Positions 1-8,478 of a stretch of DNA of 64,000 bases are shown one piece after another. The DNA lies in assembly GCA_030524175.1 (NCBI GenBank), contig JAUNHC010000006.1:1-64000 (forward strand), written 5' to 3'. The position numbers and the translations under genes are program-made. A model generated the notes under the pieces. It was given only the letters and a program-made list of their open reading frames with translations, was not told where the DNA came from and did no database searches. Within the stretch, counting starts at the first letter, position 1, and every line of letters begins with the position of its first letter. Source of the DNA: Eubacteriales bacterium. Its GTDB lineage: Bacteria; Bacillota; Clostridia; Lachnospirales; Lachnospiraceae.

Positions 1-10
1 AGGGAGCCCT

Positions 11-114
11 GTTTGAGCGAAATTCTCATCAGAGAATTTCGCGAGTTGGCGACCGATCCGACAAAGCAGGCCGACTCAGCCCCTTAGTGATTCCATGCGA
101 AACGAACGTACCGC
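11..114 (-). repeat. Structured repeat C, copy 1 (3' UTR-like hairpin element)
   Basis: An 11-bp perfect hairpin (GCGAAATTCTC / GAGAATTTCGC, arms 17-27 and 32-42, loop ATCA) is followed by GAGTTGGCG and, near 78-110, by CAGCC, GTGATTCC, GCGAA and CGTAC blocks. The same blocks in the same order occur at 59497-59598. In both places the element lies downstream of the last gene of a minus-strand operon, with the hairpin 142-151 bases past the stop codon. The three outer stem pairs differ between copies but stay paired. It may be a 3' UTR or terminator-like RNA, or a mobile palindromic repeat; the sequence does not decide. Confidence 0.6.
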
Positions 115-193
115 CGCCCTTTCTCCCCCGTACCGCCCCAGCCGCAGCCTTGCCCGAAAGCGTCCCCCGAAAGCGGCCCCCCGTCTTATATCA

Positions 194-3100
194 TCAACAT
201 TCTTCAAACACCGGTGCCTTCAAGAGCCCGGTCGGTTTAAGCTGGTACTCATATGCCCACTGGTCTCCTTCTGTTCTCCATGCATTAGGTCCGTACCAGA
301 ACTCTGTCTGATTGCAGTTATGTACAGTTCCGAATGTATTTACACGGTTTCCGAACACTGTCAGCTCCAAAGTGTGGTTTCCTGCCTCTGTTTCGCCCAG
401 ATTGATTTCATAGGGTGAATATACGATATACCCTTTTTCCTCGCCGTCCAGAGATACTTTTATCACGGGTGCGCGGAACATGGACGCCTGCACACTGATT
501 TCTCCTCCCTTGCTTGTAAAGGGAATCTTATAGGTGATATTTCCGCCGTAGAAGGGGTATCCCTGTGTGGTGAGATCAGAAAATGCAGCTGTATTTCTGG
601 CCTTTGTTAAAATCTGTTTTCTTCCCTGTACCTGTACGGTAAACTCTCCTAACAGGAACATGGCTTCGATATTTACCTTGGAGTTATAGGGAATCTGTAC
701 CTCCAGACAGTGAGTGCCGGCTGTTATCCGGGGAAGTGCCACTGTGCGGATACATCTGTCTGTGTACCACCCAGTCTGTTTGTTCTCTACCTCTGTTTTG
801 TCCAGTATTATTTTAGTGTTTTCATCGTTCTCCATAGCCAGAGAGCAGGAATCAAGGTCAGTCTCTGTAGTTATAGTATAACGAAGGGAAAGGGTATGTT
901 CAAAGTCTTCCTTCGAGTCATTAGTCCATGGTTGTGCAAAGGCTTCCATTCGCAGGGGATACCCCAGTTTTTCCCTGAATTTATTGTCTATCCTCAGGAT
1001 TTCTTCTTCGGCATTCCACTCTCCCTCATCAAACCGGTACTCCGCCAGATCCAAAATACTCACATTAGGTTCACTGAGGATGATTTCTGTCTCTGCAGGG
1101 ATTGCAATTGTTTGCCCTTCCCTTTTCCGGCTGTATTCTGTTTCCGCCGTGATCTCACTGCGTCCGGGCTGCAGGAACAGAAGAAGGCTGTCATGATCAT
1201 ACATGGTCTTCCCTATGATGGTTTTTCCATCTTCATATGTACAGGAGATTTCGCGGATACTGCCGTTCATGGCATCGTAAAGGGTAGGCCGCCACTCACC
1301 AGATATGGAAATCTTAAGTTTTTCCTTATAGGGAAGGTCTTCATTGACCATAGTTGCCTGTTCACCACCGATCACCATGGCCATACTGTCAAACACATGA
1401 ACTCTGTTTACATGGGCAAGGAACAGCCAGCGGTTTTCACCATCATCACGCATCTGATAAATGAGATTGCTGCTTGGGCTTCCGTTTGCCTCTTTCACTT
1501 CCACCTCCCGTACACCTTTCAGTGCTGAAAGAAGCTGGTATCTGGCAAAGGGAATGATTTCTGATTTCTGTGCAAGAGCTTTTCCTCTCTCTGAGGGGAA
1601 TGCGTCCTCAAGACTTGGGATTTCTCCGGCAAAAATCACCTGTCCTCCTCTTTCCCTGAACTTTTCCAGAATATCCAATGTAGTGCTGCGGAGGGTTTTG
1701 CAGTTAGGCACAAGGATCACATCATAATTCATGCATCCCACCTTGAGAGCAGTATTTTCCTCCTGGCCCTCATTTTGTGCAGGAAGAAGAGACTCCGCGA
1801 TAAAATCAAAATCTATAGTGCCGTACAGAAGCCATCTGATCAGCTTCATGAAATTTTCATCCATTTCCTCACGTACTGAAGCTGTCTGCTCCTTAGGTCC
1901 CCAGAAAAGCCAGTAAGATTCAATGGGATGGATCACCCCTAAGCGCACATGGGGAACACCTCTGGTAAGAGCTGTATTTACCCGTGCAAAATAATCTTCT
2001 ACCAACGGATACTCTTTGTACCAAGGTGACTGGTAACCAATGGCTGCGGGATAATCTCTCTTGGCTTCCCCTGCCATGGAAGTCCAGGTAAGATGAGGCA
2101 CACGCACTGTCACTCCCAGCGCTGCCTGCCAGTCCCCCTGGAGTTTATGTCCGCGGAAATCAAAATCCCAGTTGGTAACTCCGTAAAGCTCGCTCACCAT
2201 ACCTTCCCGGCCATACTGATGTACTGCACTTTGCGCCTGCTTTGCAGTGGAAAGCTCCCTGCGGTCGCATAACATATCGATTCCCGGGATGTCAAAGGAA
2301 CGGTAGGAACGCATAGCCTCCCCCAGAGCAGCAGTCTGTGTTTCCAAAGTAGGCTCTTCCATCATATGTCCTGTGAGGGCAATCCCATGTTCCCGGCACC
2401 ATCCGCCTACTGTATCGGCAAAAGCCTGGGCAAAACGCTCTGCAATATGGTCATGATACTCATATCTGATCCTTGAAACCTTATCCTCTCCCACTTCCCA
2501 GAACAACTCCGGAAGGTGCTTAAGCAAGCTGTGTCCGTAAGCCTTCTGAAAGCTCTCCTCCAAATCATCTGTGTAAGGGATGGTCACATCCACTCTCTCG
2601 TCCGCAAAGCCAAGGCAGGTTTTGTGGGAAAACTGGGGCTCATCTGTAAAAATAGCTGGGACAGACTTCTGGAATTCATCCCCAAGAAGTTCGTAATACT
2701 TTTCATGGGTAACTTCTATGAACCGTTCCACAGCCTTTTTATCCAAGGTATTAAGATATGCCTGATTGTTAAACCAGGGATTATCACCGGAAACCTCAAG
2801 ATATGCAAACCACTCCTGGTATCCCTCTTTCAGGGTATCCTGCTGGTCAATCTTCTCATAATCTGCCAGGAAACCATTTTCTATTTTCACCTGATATCTG
2901 CCCAGAAACTGCCGCTCATCACTGCGGACTGCCTGTCCTGAGGAACGGAGTTCACTTTGCCCGATATCCTTGCCTTCCTGTCTCTCCGGGGTAAAAAGCA
3001 GGAAACGTACTCTGTACTCATGATCCTTTGTCACAAGGCCGCCCCCTGCACCGGAAGGCCAGCGGTCCTCATCATAAAGCCAGGTAAGCATCCCCATTTC

Positions 3101-3346
3101 CTTACATTTCTCGTTTGTATATTTCACAAGACTTAAAAATTCATCCCCCATGTAAGGATTGTCCATTCCTGTACGGCAATGTACATGTCCGCCTCCCATT
3201 CCCATTTCCTTCAGAGAATTAAGGCTGTTGTCGATTTCCTCTTTCGTCATTTTACAGTTCCAGGCCCAAAAGGGGGTTCCCCTGTATTCGCTTCCGGGAT
3301 TTTGGAATAATTCCTGTGTCAGTTTGTCTGTTTTTTTATATAACAT
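194..3346 (-). CDS. GH106-like alpha-L-rhamnosidase family protein
   Basis: A 1050-residue protein resembling glycoside hydrolase family 106 (alpha-L-rhamnosidases acting on pectic and other plant glycans). The N-terminal part carries the family-like stretch PFWAWN, then GMGGGHVHCRTGM and WLYDEDRWPSGAGGG (about residues 27-100); the C-terminal third looks like beta-sandwich carbohydrate-binding folds. No signal peptide is visible, so it probably works in the cytoplasm on imported oligosaccharides. The start is the ATG at 3346, preceded by AAAAGGAGA; it overlaps the end of the regulator gene by 11 bases, suggesting translational coupling. It is the last gene of the kinase-regulator-hydrolase unit. 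The GH106 assignment rests on motif resemblance; substrate linkage is inferred from the GH78 neighbour. Confidence 0.8.
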   Translation of the reverse strand: MLYKKTDKLTQELFQNPGSEYRGTPFWAWNCKMTKEEIDNSLNSLKEMGMGGGHVHCRTGMDNPYMGDEFLSLVKYTNEKCKEMGMLTWLYDEDRWPSGAGGGLVTKDHEYRVRFLLFTPERQEGKDIGQSELRSSGQAVRSDERQFLGRYQVKIENGFLADYEKIDQQDTLKEGYQEWFAYLEVSGDNPWFNNQAYLNTLDKKAVERFIEVTHEKYYELLGDEFQKSVPAIFTDEPQFSHKTCLGFADERVDVTIPYTDDLEESFQKAYGHSLLKHLPELFWEVGEDKVSRIRYEYHDHIAERFAQAFADTVGGWCREHGIALTGHMMEEPTLETQTAALGEAMRSYRSFDIPGIDMLCDRRELSTAKQAQSAVHQYGREGMVSELYGVTNWDFDFRGHKLQGDWQAALGVTVRVPHLTWTSMAGEAKRDYPAAIGYQSPWYKEYPLVEDYFARVNTALTRGVPHVRLGVIHPIESYWLFWGPKEQTASVREEMDENFMKLIRWLLYGTIDFDFIAESLLPAQNEGQEENTALKVGCMNYDVILVPNCKTLRSTTLDILEKFRERGGQVIFAGEIPSLEDAFPSERGKALAQKSEIIPFARYQLLSALKGVREVEVKEANGSPSSNLIYQMRDDGENRWLFLAHVNRVHVFDSMAMVIGGEQATMVNEDLPYKEKLKISISGEWRPTLYDAMNGSIREISCTYEDGKTIIGKTMYDHDSLLLFLQPGRSEITAETEYSRKREGQTIAIPAETEIILSEPNVSILDLAEYRFDEGEWNAEEEILRIDNKFREKLGYPLRMEAFAQPWTNDSKEDFEHTLSLRYTITTETDLDSCSLAMENDENTKIILDKTEVENKQTGWYTDRCIRTVALPRITAGTHCLEVQIPYNSKVNIEAMFLLGEFTVQVQGRKQILTKARNTAAFSDLTTQGYPFYGGNITYKIPFTSKGGEISVQASMFRAPVIKVSLDGEEKGYIVYSPYEINLGETEAGNHTLELTVFGNRVNTFGTVHNCNQTEFWYGPNAWRTEGDQWAYEYQLKPTGLLKAPVFEEC

Positions 3347-4829
3347 TTCCCGTCTCCTTTTCAATATATTCGGAAGGACGCACACCCGTATAGGAATAAA
3401 AAATCCGGCTGAAATAAAACTGGTCTTTATATCCTACCTGTTCTGCCACATCCTTCACAAAAATTTTCTCTTCACTTTGCATGAGTCTCTTAGCCTTTTC
3501 CATCCTTAAATCTGTAAGATAATTATTAAATGAGGCATTTTCATATTTTCTGAAGAGCCTGCTTAAATACGTCTGTGACACTCCCATCTCACGGCTCACC
3601 TTCTGGAGGGAAAGGGGTTCTGCCATGTGAGACTGCACATATCGTTTTATTTTTTGGAAATATTCCTCTGTGCTGAGCTTCTCCATTGCCGGGTCATCTT
3701 TTTTCTCTTTAAAGAGGATGTCCTCCAGGCTGGTGATAAGCTGCTCAATGTCCTCGGCGTTGGAAAACGCCTCGTCAAGAAGGAATTCGCATTCCCGGCA
3801 GTCATCATTCCCTGCCCCGCAGCGCTGCAAAAGGTAGGAAATCTGACGGATCCTGTTCTCCATCCAGATCTGAGGCCGTTCCTCCTTCCCCCATCTGCGT
3901 ATAAGCTTCTCTGTCTCCTTCTGAAGCCGCTCATATTTCTTAGCTTTTGCCAGATATTCCAAATCCTGAAGGTAATCATAATTATTATCCTGCTCTATTT
4001 CCTGGGGGACAGCCTCACTGTCCAGAATGATCATCTGGGTTTTGCCAAGAACAAGACTGGAGTCAAGCACCCTGTACAGCCCCTTTACCATACTGCCGAT
4101 ACCGTCCACAGTAACCGGTTTCCGGCAGATCACTGTGGTGGCATAAGAAGCCTCAGGCTGCTCTTTGGAGATATGCCGTTTGATCATCTCCACATAATCC
4201 TCCCCGCAGAGAATCTCCTCAGGACAAAGATAAAGAGTCTCCTGTCCGTCGCGGCCATATACAAGCATCCACTCATTAATATCAGAGAATACTTCCCCTT
4301 TTCCTCTTTCTGAAAACCGGGCAGGCAGTCCGTTCAGTCTTACAATTGCTCCGTAATACCGGGAAGAGTTGAAATAGTGTTTAAGCTCCTCCTTTTCCAC
4401 AGGTATTTCATTTACCATCCTGTGCATCAGAACATTACGGCCGCGGTAATACTTCGCTTTCAGCTTCTCCTCCAGCCGGCCGAACAGTTCCTTCAGCTCT
4501 GAGGGCACGATCGGCTTCAGTATATAATCTGTCACACCAAAATGCATTGCCTGCTTGGCATACTCAAACTCCTGATATCCGCTGACCACAACAGAAATAA
4601 GTTCCGGATACAATTCCCTGGTCTGTTCTAAAAGCTTAAGACCTGTCATAACCGGCATCTGTATATCGGTTATCAGCACATCCGGTCTGCATTCCTCCAT
4701 CTTTTCCAGTGCTTCTTTTCCATCATAGGCAATACCTGCAACCTGAAACTGACCACATTTTTTCTCTATGATCGTCTTTATCAGATTCACCGCCGTCGGT
4801 TCATCATCAACCACCATTACTCGATACAC
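3336..4829 (-). CDS. Response regulator, YesN/AraC type
   Basis: A 497-residue two-component response regulator. The N-terminal receiver domain (about residues 1-120) shows the acidic pair in VVDDE and the phospho-acceptor aspartate in LITDIQMP; the C-terminal 100 residues form an AraC-type double helix-turn-helix (VSREMGVSQTYLSRLF and VAEQVGYKDQFYFSRIF). The central linker is long, as usual for YesN proteins. Translation starts at a GTG (4829) inside the end of the kinase gene, overlapping it by 13 bases, with AAAGGA upstream. It presumably activates the adjacent importer and rhamnosidase genes when the kinase senses the substrate; the target promoter is not identified. Confidence 0.93.
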   Translation of the reverse strand: MYRVMVVDDEPTAVNLIKTIIEKKCGQFQVAGIAYDGKEALEKMEECRPDVLITDIQMPVMTGLKLLEQTRELYPELISVVVSGYQEFEYAKQAMHFGVTDYILKPIVPSELKELFGRLEEKLKAKYYRGRNVLMHRMVNEIPVEKEELKHYFNSSRYYGAIVRLNGLPARFSERGKGEVFSDINEWMLVYGRDGQETLYLCPEEILCGEDYVEMIKRHISKEQPEASYATTVICRKPVTVDGIGSMVKGLYRVLDSSLVLGKTQMIILDSEAVPQEIEQDNNYDYLQDLEYLAKAKKYERLQKETEKLIRRWGKEERPQIWMENRIRQISYLLQRCGAGNDDCRECEFLLDEAFSNAEDIEQLITSLEDILFKEKKDDPAMEKLSTEEYFQKIKRYVQSHMAEPLSLQKVSREMGVSQTYLSRLFRKYENASFNNYLTDLRMEKAKRLMQSEEKIFVKDVAEQVGYKDQFYFSRIFYSYTGVRPSEYIEKETGNVI

Positions 4830-6598
4830 TGTTCATCGTCCTTTCTTCTCACCCCTATCGTAATACTTAAACCTTCATCCATATTTTTCATAGAAAACAC
4901 AGTGTTGTCCGCATAAAGCAAAAACATTCTTGCATACGTGTTGGCAAGCCCCATTCCGCCAATCTCCATTTCAATATTACTGCGCTTATTCAATATCTTA
5001 TTTTTTATTTTCTCTATTTTTTCCTCCAAATCCTTCATCACATCTTCAGTGATACCCTGTCCGTTATCCCGGACTTCAAAAAACCAGCCCTTGTCATCCT
5101 TCCACCCATGCACATGGATGCGCATGACAGACATACTGTTCACAAAACCGTGTTCCACACTGTTCTCCACAAGCTGCTGAAGTACAATTTTAGGCATCAC
5201 CTCATCCTCGATCCGGGATTCACAGGTTACCTCCACCTCCAGTCTGTGTTCATAGCGTGACTTGAGAAGGAAAATATATTTCTTCAAATATTCCACTTCA
5301 TCCCTGACAGTTGCATAACGTTCTTTTGTGTTAGTGGAGTAGCGCAGCATTGCTGCAAGGCTGCCGCAGATTTCACAGATTTCTTCATCCCCGCTCACAA
5401 TCCCTCTGTTAGAAATTACATTGAGCACATTATAAAGAAAATGAGGATTCACCTGGGCCTGCAGCGTATCGAACTGGGCCTGCAGCTGGAGCAGCGACAA
5501 TCTCTTCTCCTTTATGATAGATTCATTGAGACGGTTCATGAGCTGGCGGTAAGCCTTTGCAAGTGCTTCCATCTCATCATCTGCCGCCATTCGGATTGGC
5601 TCGGCATCCAGGTTCTCAATCCCTGTATTCTCCATCTGTTCTCTCAATTTTGTGATAGGGCTTGACAATTTGCTTGCGATAATAACAACCATTCCCATAG
5701 AGACCACAAAACAGCCCAGAGCCAGTGCCCCGGCCAGAATAAGGGACTGCTTCAGATCCTGTAGTACAGTTCCGCTGTTTTGCACAGCTGCCACGTGGAT
5801 TCCGTAATTTTTTGAAGTGGCAGTTGCCAGAATCTGTTCTTTTCCGTTTGTGATGACATTCTTTACTTCACCTTCTACTCCCTGTTCCAGGTACTTGTCC
5901 AGTTCCTTGTCCTTAATCCCCTTAGTGCGGTACAGAAGGCTTCCGTCAGGCAGCCAGGCTCCTACAAGCACATTGGAATCAGGGAGCTGAAAAATAGTTT
6001 CCAGCTTGTCCACATTATTCTGGACCTCTATATAACCGAAATCTCCTCCCTGCACCTTACGGGCAAGAGAAAAAACCTGGACTGATTTCCGGACACTCCA
6101 GCCATCCTCATGAGGCCCGGTGAGCAGCACCTTTCCATGAAGCTCTGCAGCTTTGTCCAGCCAGTTGATCTGGGATACATCCCGAGACTTACTGATGATC
6201 ATATCCCCTGTATTATTGCTGCTTGCCACATCTCCCATTCCATTAAAAATAATGACACGGTAAAAATTCCGGTTTATATAATCCATGGAAATTCCGGTGG
6301 TAAGCACTGAAATCTGATTCTTTCTCTCTGTATCATTGCCGTTTTCATGGTATTTGGGCATGGACTGCATGGCATACAGCATATCAGGATCTGACAAAAT
6401 ATAGTCTGTCACCTGTTTCATAGTGTCTACTGTAGAATCTATACTGTCTGCAAGCTGTTTGGAATAAAATTCCAGATTCTGTCTGGATACTTCTGTAATG
6501 CGCCTGGAATTATACTGGTAGCACACCACTCCAAGAATTGCAGATATTATAAATATTACAAAAGAAAAACCTACTATCAGCTTTGTACGAAATTTCAT
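4817..6598 (-). CDS. Sensor histidine kinase, YesM type
   Basis: A 593-residue membrane histidine kinase. One transmembrane helix lies at residues 8-27 and a second near 285-310, enclosing an extracellular sensor domain of about 250 residues. A HAMP-like region follows, then a His-kinase domain with the conserved histidine in QAQVNPHFLYNVL and an ATPase domain with EVRDNGQGI. This is the LytS/YesM class that pairs with AraC-type regulators in carbohydrate uptake loci of Firmicutes. It overlaps the regulator gene by 13 bases. A terminator at 6671-6700 separates it from the permease genes, so it has its own transcription or depends on read-through. The ribosome site is weak (TAGGAT). Confidence 0.93.
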   Translation of the reverse strand: MKFRTKLIVGFSFVIFIISAILGVVCYQYNSRRITEVSRQNLEFYSKQLADSIDSTVDTMKQVTDYILSDPDMLYAMQSMPKYHENGNDTERKNQISVLTTGISMDYINRNFYRVIIFNGMGDVASSNNTGDMIISKSRDVSQINWLDKAAELHGKVLLTGPHEDGWSVRKSVQVFSLARKVQGGDFGYIEVQNNVDKLETIFQLPDSNVLVGAWLPDGSLLYRTKGIKDKELDKYLEQGVEGEVKNVITNGKEQILATATSKNYGIHVAAVQNSGTVLQDLKQSLILAGALALGCFVVSMGMVVIIASKLSSPITKLREQMENTGIENLDAEPIRMAADDEMEALAKAYRQLMNRLNESIIKEKRLSLLQLQAQFDTLQAQVNPHFLYNVLNVISNRGIVSGDEEICEICGSLAAMLRYSTNTKERYATVRDEVEYLKKYIFLLKSRYEHRLEVEVTCESRIEDEVMPKIVLQQLVENSVEHGFVNSMSVMRIHVHGWKDDKGWFFEVRDNGQGITEDVMKDLEEKIEKIKNKILNKRSNIEMEIGGMGLANTYARMFLLYADNTVFSMKNMDEGLSITIGVRRKDDEQCIE

Positions 6599-6670
6599 AT
6601 CCTATACCCCATGCCGTCTATTTTCGTATATCTTTGAGCATTATCAACTCAAGTAAACTTATCTTACAAT

Positions 6671-6700
6671 AAAAAGCGCTATTATCCAATAACGCTTTTT
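6671..6700 (-). terminator. Rho-independent terminator after permease genes
   Basis: Arms AAAAAGCG and CGCTTTTT with additional TATT/AATA pairing around a short loop; on the minus strand the stem ends in a T run. It lies between the permease stop (6721) and the kinase start (6598). It is nearly the same hairpin as the one at 12923-12950. Confidence 0.75.
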
Positions 6701-6720
6701 ATACCAAAATTCAATATTTC

Positions 6721-7551
6721 TTAGCCCTTCACTGCACCAGCAACCATACCGTCAACTATTTTCTGGTTAAAGAACAAGAACAAAACCAGCATAGGTATTG
6801 TGATGATCAGCACATCTGCAAACAACAGGTTATAGGAGCTGGAATACCGTCCCATAAAGTTGTAAAGAGTAAGCTGTACCGTTGAATTTTCCGTTCCTGG
6901 CAGAAAATATAAAGGATTCGTAAAATCATTAAATATATTAACTGCATTTAAAATAACAATGGTAGATGTTACCGGCTTTAACAGCGGGAACACGATTTTA
7001 ACAAACAGTTCCCCTCTTGTACATCCGTCAATATATCCTGCCTCCTCCAATTCAACCGGAATCGTGTTCATAAAGCCTCTGTAAAGCATGATCGTAAATG
7101 GAATCTGCAAAGCAGTTTCAATGAGGATCATACCAAACATGGTTTTATAAATATGCAGTCCCTGCATGATCCAGATAGTAGGAAGGATTGCCGGCGGAAT
7201 CATAAGTCCTGTCATAACCAGGACACTGACAGCTTTCGTGGTTTTATCTGACCGTCTCTGAAGCACATAACCAGCCATGGAACCTACTGCGATCAGCAGA
7301 AGTACAGAGCCTAAAGTAAGGATGATACTGTTCTTAAACGCTGTGACAATAAGATAATTATTTGCCTCAAACACCTGTTTGAAGTTATCCCACATCCATT
7401 CTGTAGGAAGAGTAAGGTTAAGGAGATTGGCCTCCTTTCTGTCCTTCAGTGCATTGACCAGCATGAACAGAAATGGAACGGCAAATATTAAAATCCCAAA
7501 AATACATCCAAGTATATCCCCCACCAGGGTAAGTCTCTTCTTTTTCTTCAT
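6721..7551 (-). CDS. Sugar ABC transporter permease (MalG type)
   Basis: A 276-residue integral membrane protein of the carbohydrate uptake CUT1 family, with about six predicted transmembrane helices. The EAA coupling loop is visible around EEAGYIDGCTRGELFVKIVFPLLKP (roughly residues 165-190), and the protein ends in the typical AGAVKG. It starts one base after the stop of the partner permease, with GGAGGTG as ribosome site inside that gene. Together with the partner and the binding protein it imports an oligosaccharide, presumably rhamnose-containing given the flanking rhamnosidases. No ATPase gene is present, so a shared MsmK-type ATPase encoded elsewhere is expected. Confidence 0.93.
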   Translation of the reverse strand: MKKKKRLTLVGDILGCIFGILIFAVPFLFMLVNALKDRKEANLLNLTLPTEWMWDNFKQVFEANNYLIVTAFKNSIILTLGSVLLLIAVGSMAGYVLQRRSDKTTKAVSVLVMTGLMIPPAILPTIWIMQGLHIYKTMFGMILIETALQIPFTIMLYRGFMNTIPVELEEAGYIDGCTRGELFVKIVFPLLKPVTSTIVILNAVNIFNDFTNPLYFLPGTENSTVQLTLYNFMGRYSSSYNLLFADVLIITIPMLVLFLFFNQKIVDGMVAGAVKG

Positions 7552-7552
7552 A

Positions 7553-8413
7553 TCAGTTGTACACCTCCCTGCTGTTGAGGAACTTTTGAAGCGGGAATGC
7601 TATCACCGCTATGAGCACAAACATAATTACGTTTCCTGCCGTGGACAATCCATAGAAGCCCGACGCATACTGCTTGTAAACTACAGATGCCAGTACGTCT
7701 GTTGCAAATCCGGGACCGCCCTTTGTCATAGCCCAGATCAAATCGAAACAGCGAAGGCCGCCGATAAGGGAAAGTGTGATAATAGTGTTCATGGAGGAAC
7801 GCACAAGCGGAATCACAATATGCCTGATGGTCTGCCATCTTGTAGCTCCGTCTATGGATGCAGCTTCATAAAAACTGCTGTCAATGGAACTGATACCTGC
7901 AATAAAGATTACGGTTGATATGCTGACACCTTTCCATACATCTACTCCGATGACAGAGAAGAGTGCAAGGTTCGTATCACCAAGCCAGTTGGGCCCTGCA
8001 ATTCCGATCGCACCGAGAACTGCATTAAAAAGTCCCTTACTTGGATGCATCAGTGCTTTGAATACGATACCAATAGCAATGGCGCTGACAAGGTTCGGGA
8101 AGAAAACAAGGGATCTCAAAAAGTTCTTTGTCTTAATTTTACTTGTCAGGAACAATGCAATAAAGAACGCGATGATCACCTTTAAGGCGCTGGTAGAAAA
8201 TGCATAGATCAATGTGTTTCTCACGGAGATACTTAAGGACCGTTCTCCGAAAAATGTTTTAAAGTTATCAAGTCCTACAAACGTATATGTTTTTAAATCC
8301 CATATTGTTAAGCTGAAGAACAGTGAAGTAACCATTGGGATGATGAAGAAAACCACGAAGATTGCTACTGCAGGAACAAGAAACCAGTTTGTGTATATCT
8401 TCTTTTTATTCAT
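7553..8413 (-). CDS. Sugar ABC transporter permease (MalF/UgpA type)
   Basis: A 286-residue CUT1 permease with six predicted membrane helices and the EAA loop near YEAASIDGATRWQTIRHIVIP. The ATG at 8413 (MNKKKIY) is preferred over the upstream in-frame GTG at 8431 because AAAGGAAAG lies directly before it. A strong stem-loop (8441-8468) sits between this gene and the binding-protein gene, consistent with lower membrane-component expression. It forms the heterodimeric channel with the product of 6721-7551. Confidence 0.93.
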   Translation of the reverse strand: MNKKKIYTNWFLVPAVAIFVVFFIIPMVTSLFFSLTIWDLKTYTFVGLDNFKTFFGERSLSISVRNTLIYAFSTSALKVIIAFFIALFLTSKIKTKNFLRSLVFFPNLVSAIAIGIVFKALMHPSKGLFNAVLGAIGIAGPNWLGDTNLALFSVIGVDVWKGVSISTVIFIAGISSIDSSFYEAASIDGATRWQTIRHIVIPLVRSSMNTIITLSLIGGLRCFDLIWAMTKGGPGFATDVLASVVYKQYASGFYGLSTAGNVIMFVLIAVIAFPLQKFLNSREVYN

Positions 8414-8440
8414 GAACTCTTTCCTTTCCACATAAAGAAA

Positions 8441-8468
8441 TCGGCCGCTTGCAGATGCAAGCGGCCGA
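8441..8468 (-). terminator. Intercistronic stem-loop after SBP gene
   Basis: Two perfect 13-base arms, TCGGCCGCTTGCA and TGCAAGCGGCCGA, separated by two bases. No T run follows on the minus strand, so an mRNA-stabilising stem-loop protecting the upstream SBP message is more likely than a full terminator. Confidence 0.7.
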
Positions 8469-8478
8469 CAACACTAGT

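Noticed and set aside
17-42. Hammerhead ribozyme from the CTGATGAG word in element C
   Set aside because: The word lies in a hairpin arm and loop, and the conserved GAAA and three-way helix arrangement of hammerheads cannot be formed.
710-1528. Long plus-strand ORF of 272 codons
   Set aside because: It is antisense to the GH106-like gene, lacks a ribosome site and has no recognisable domain.
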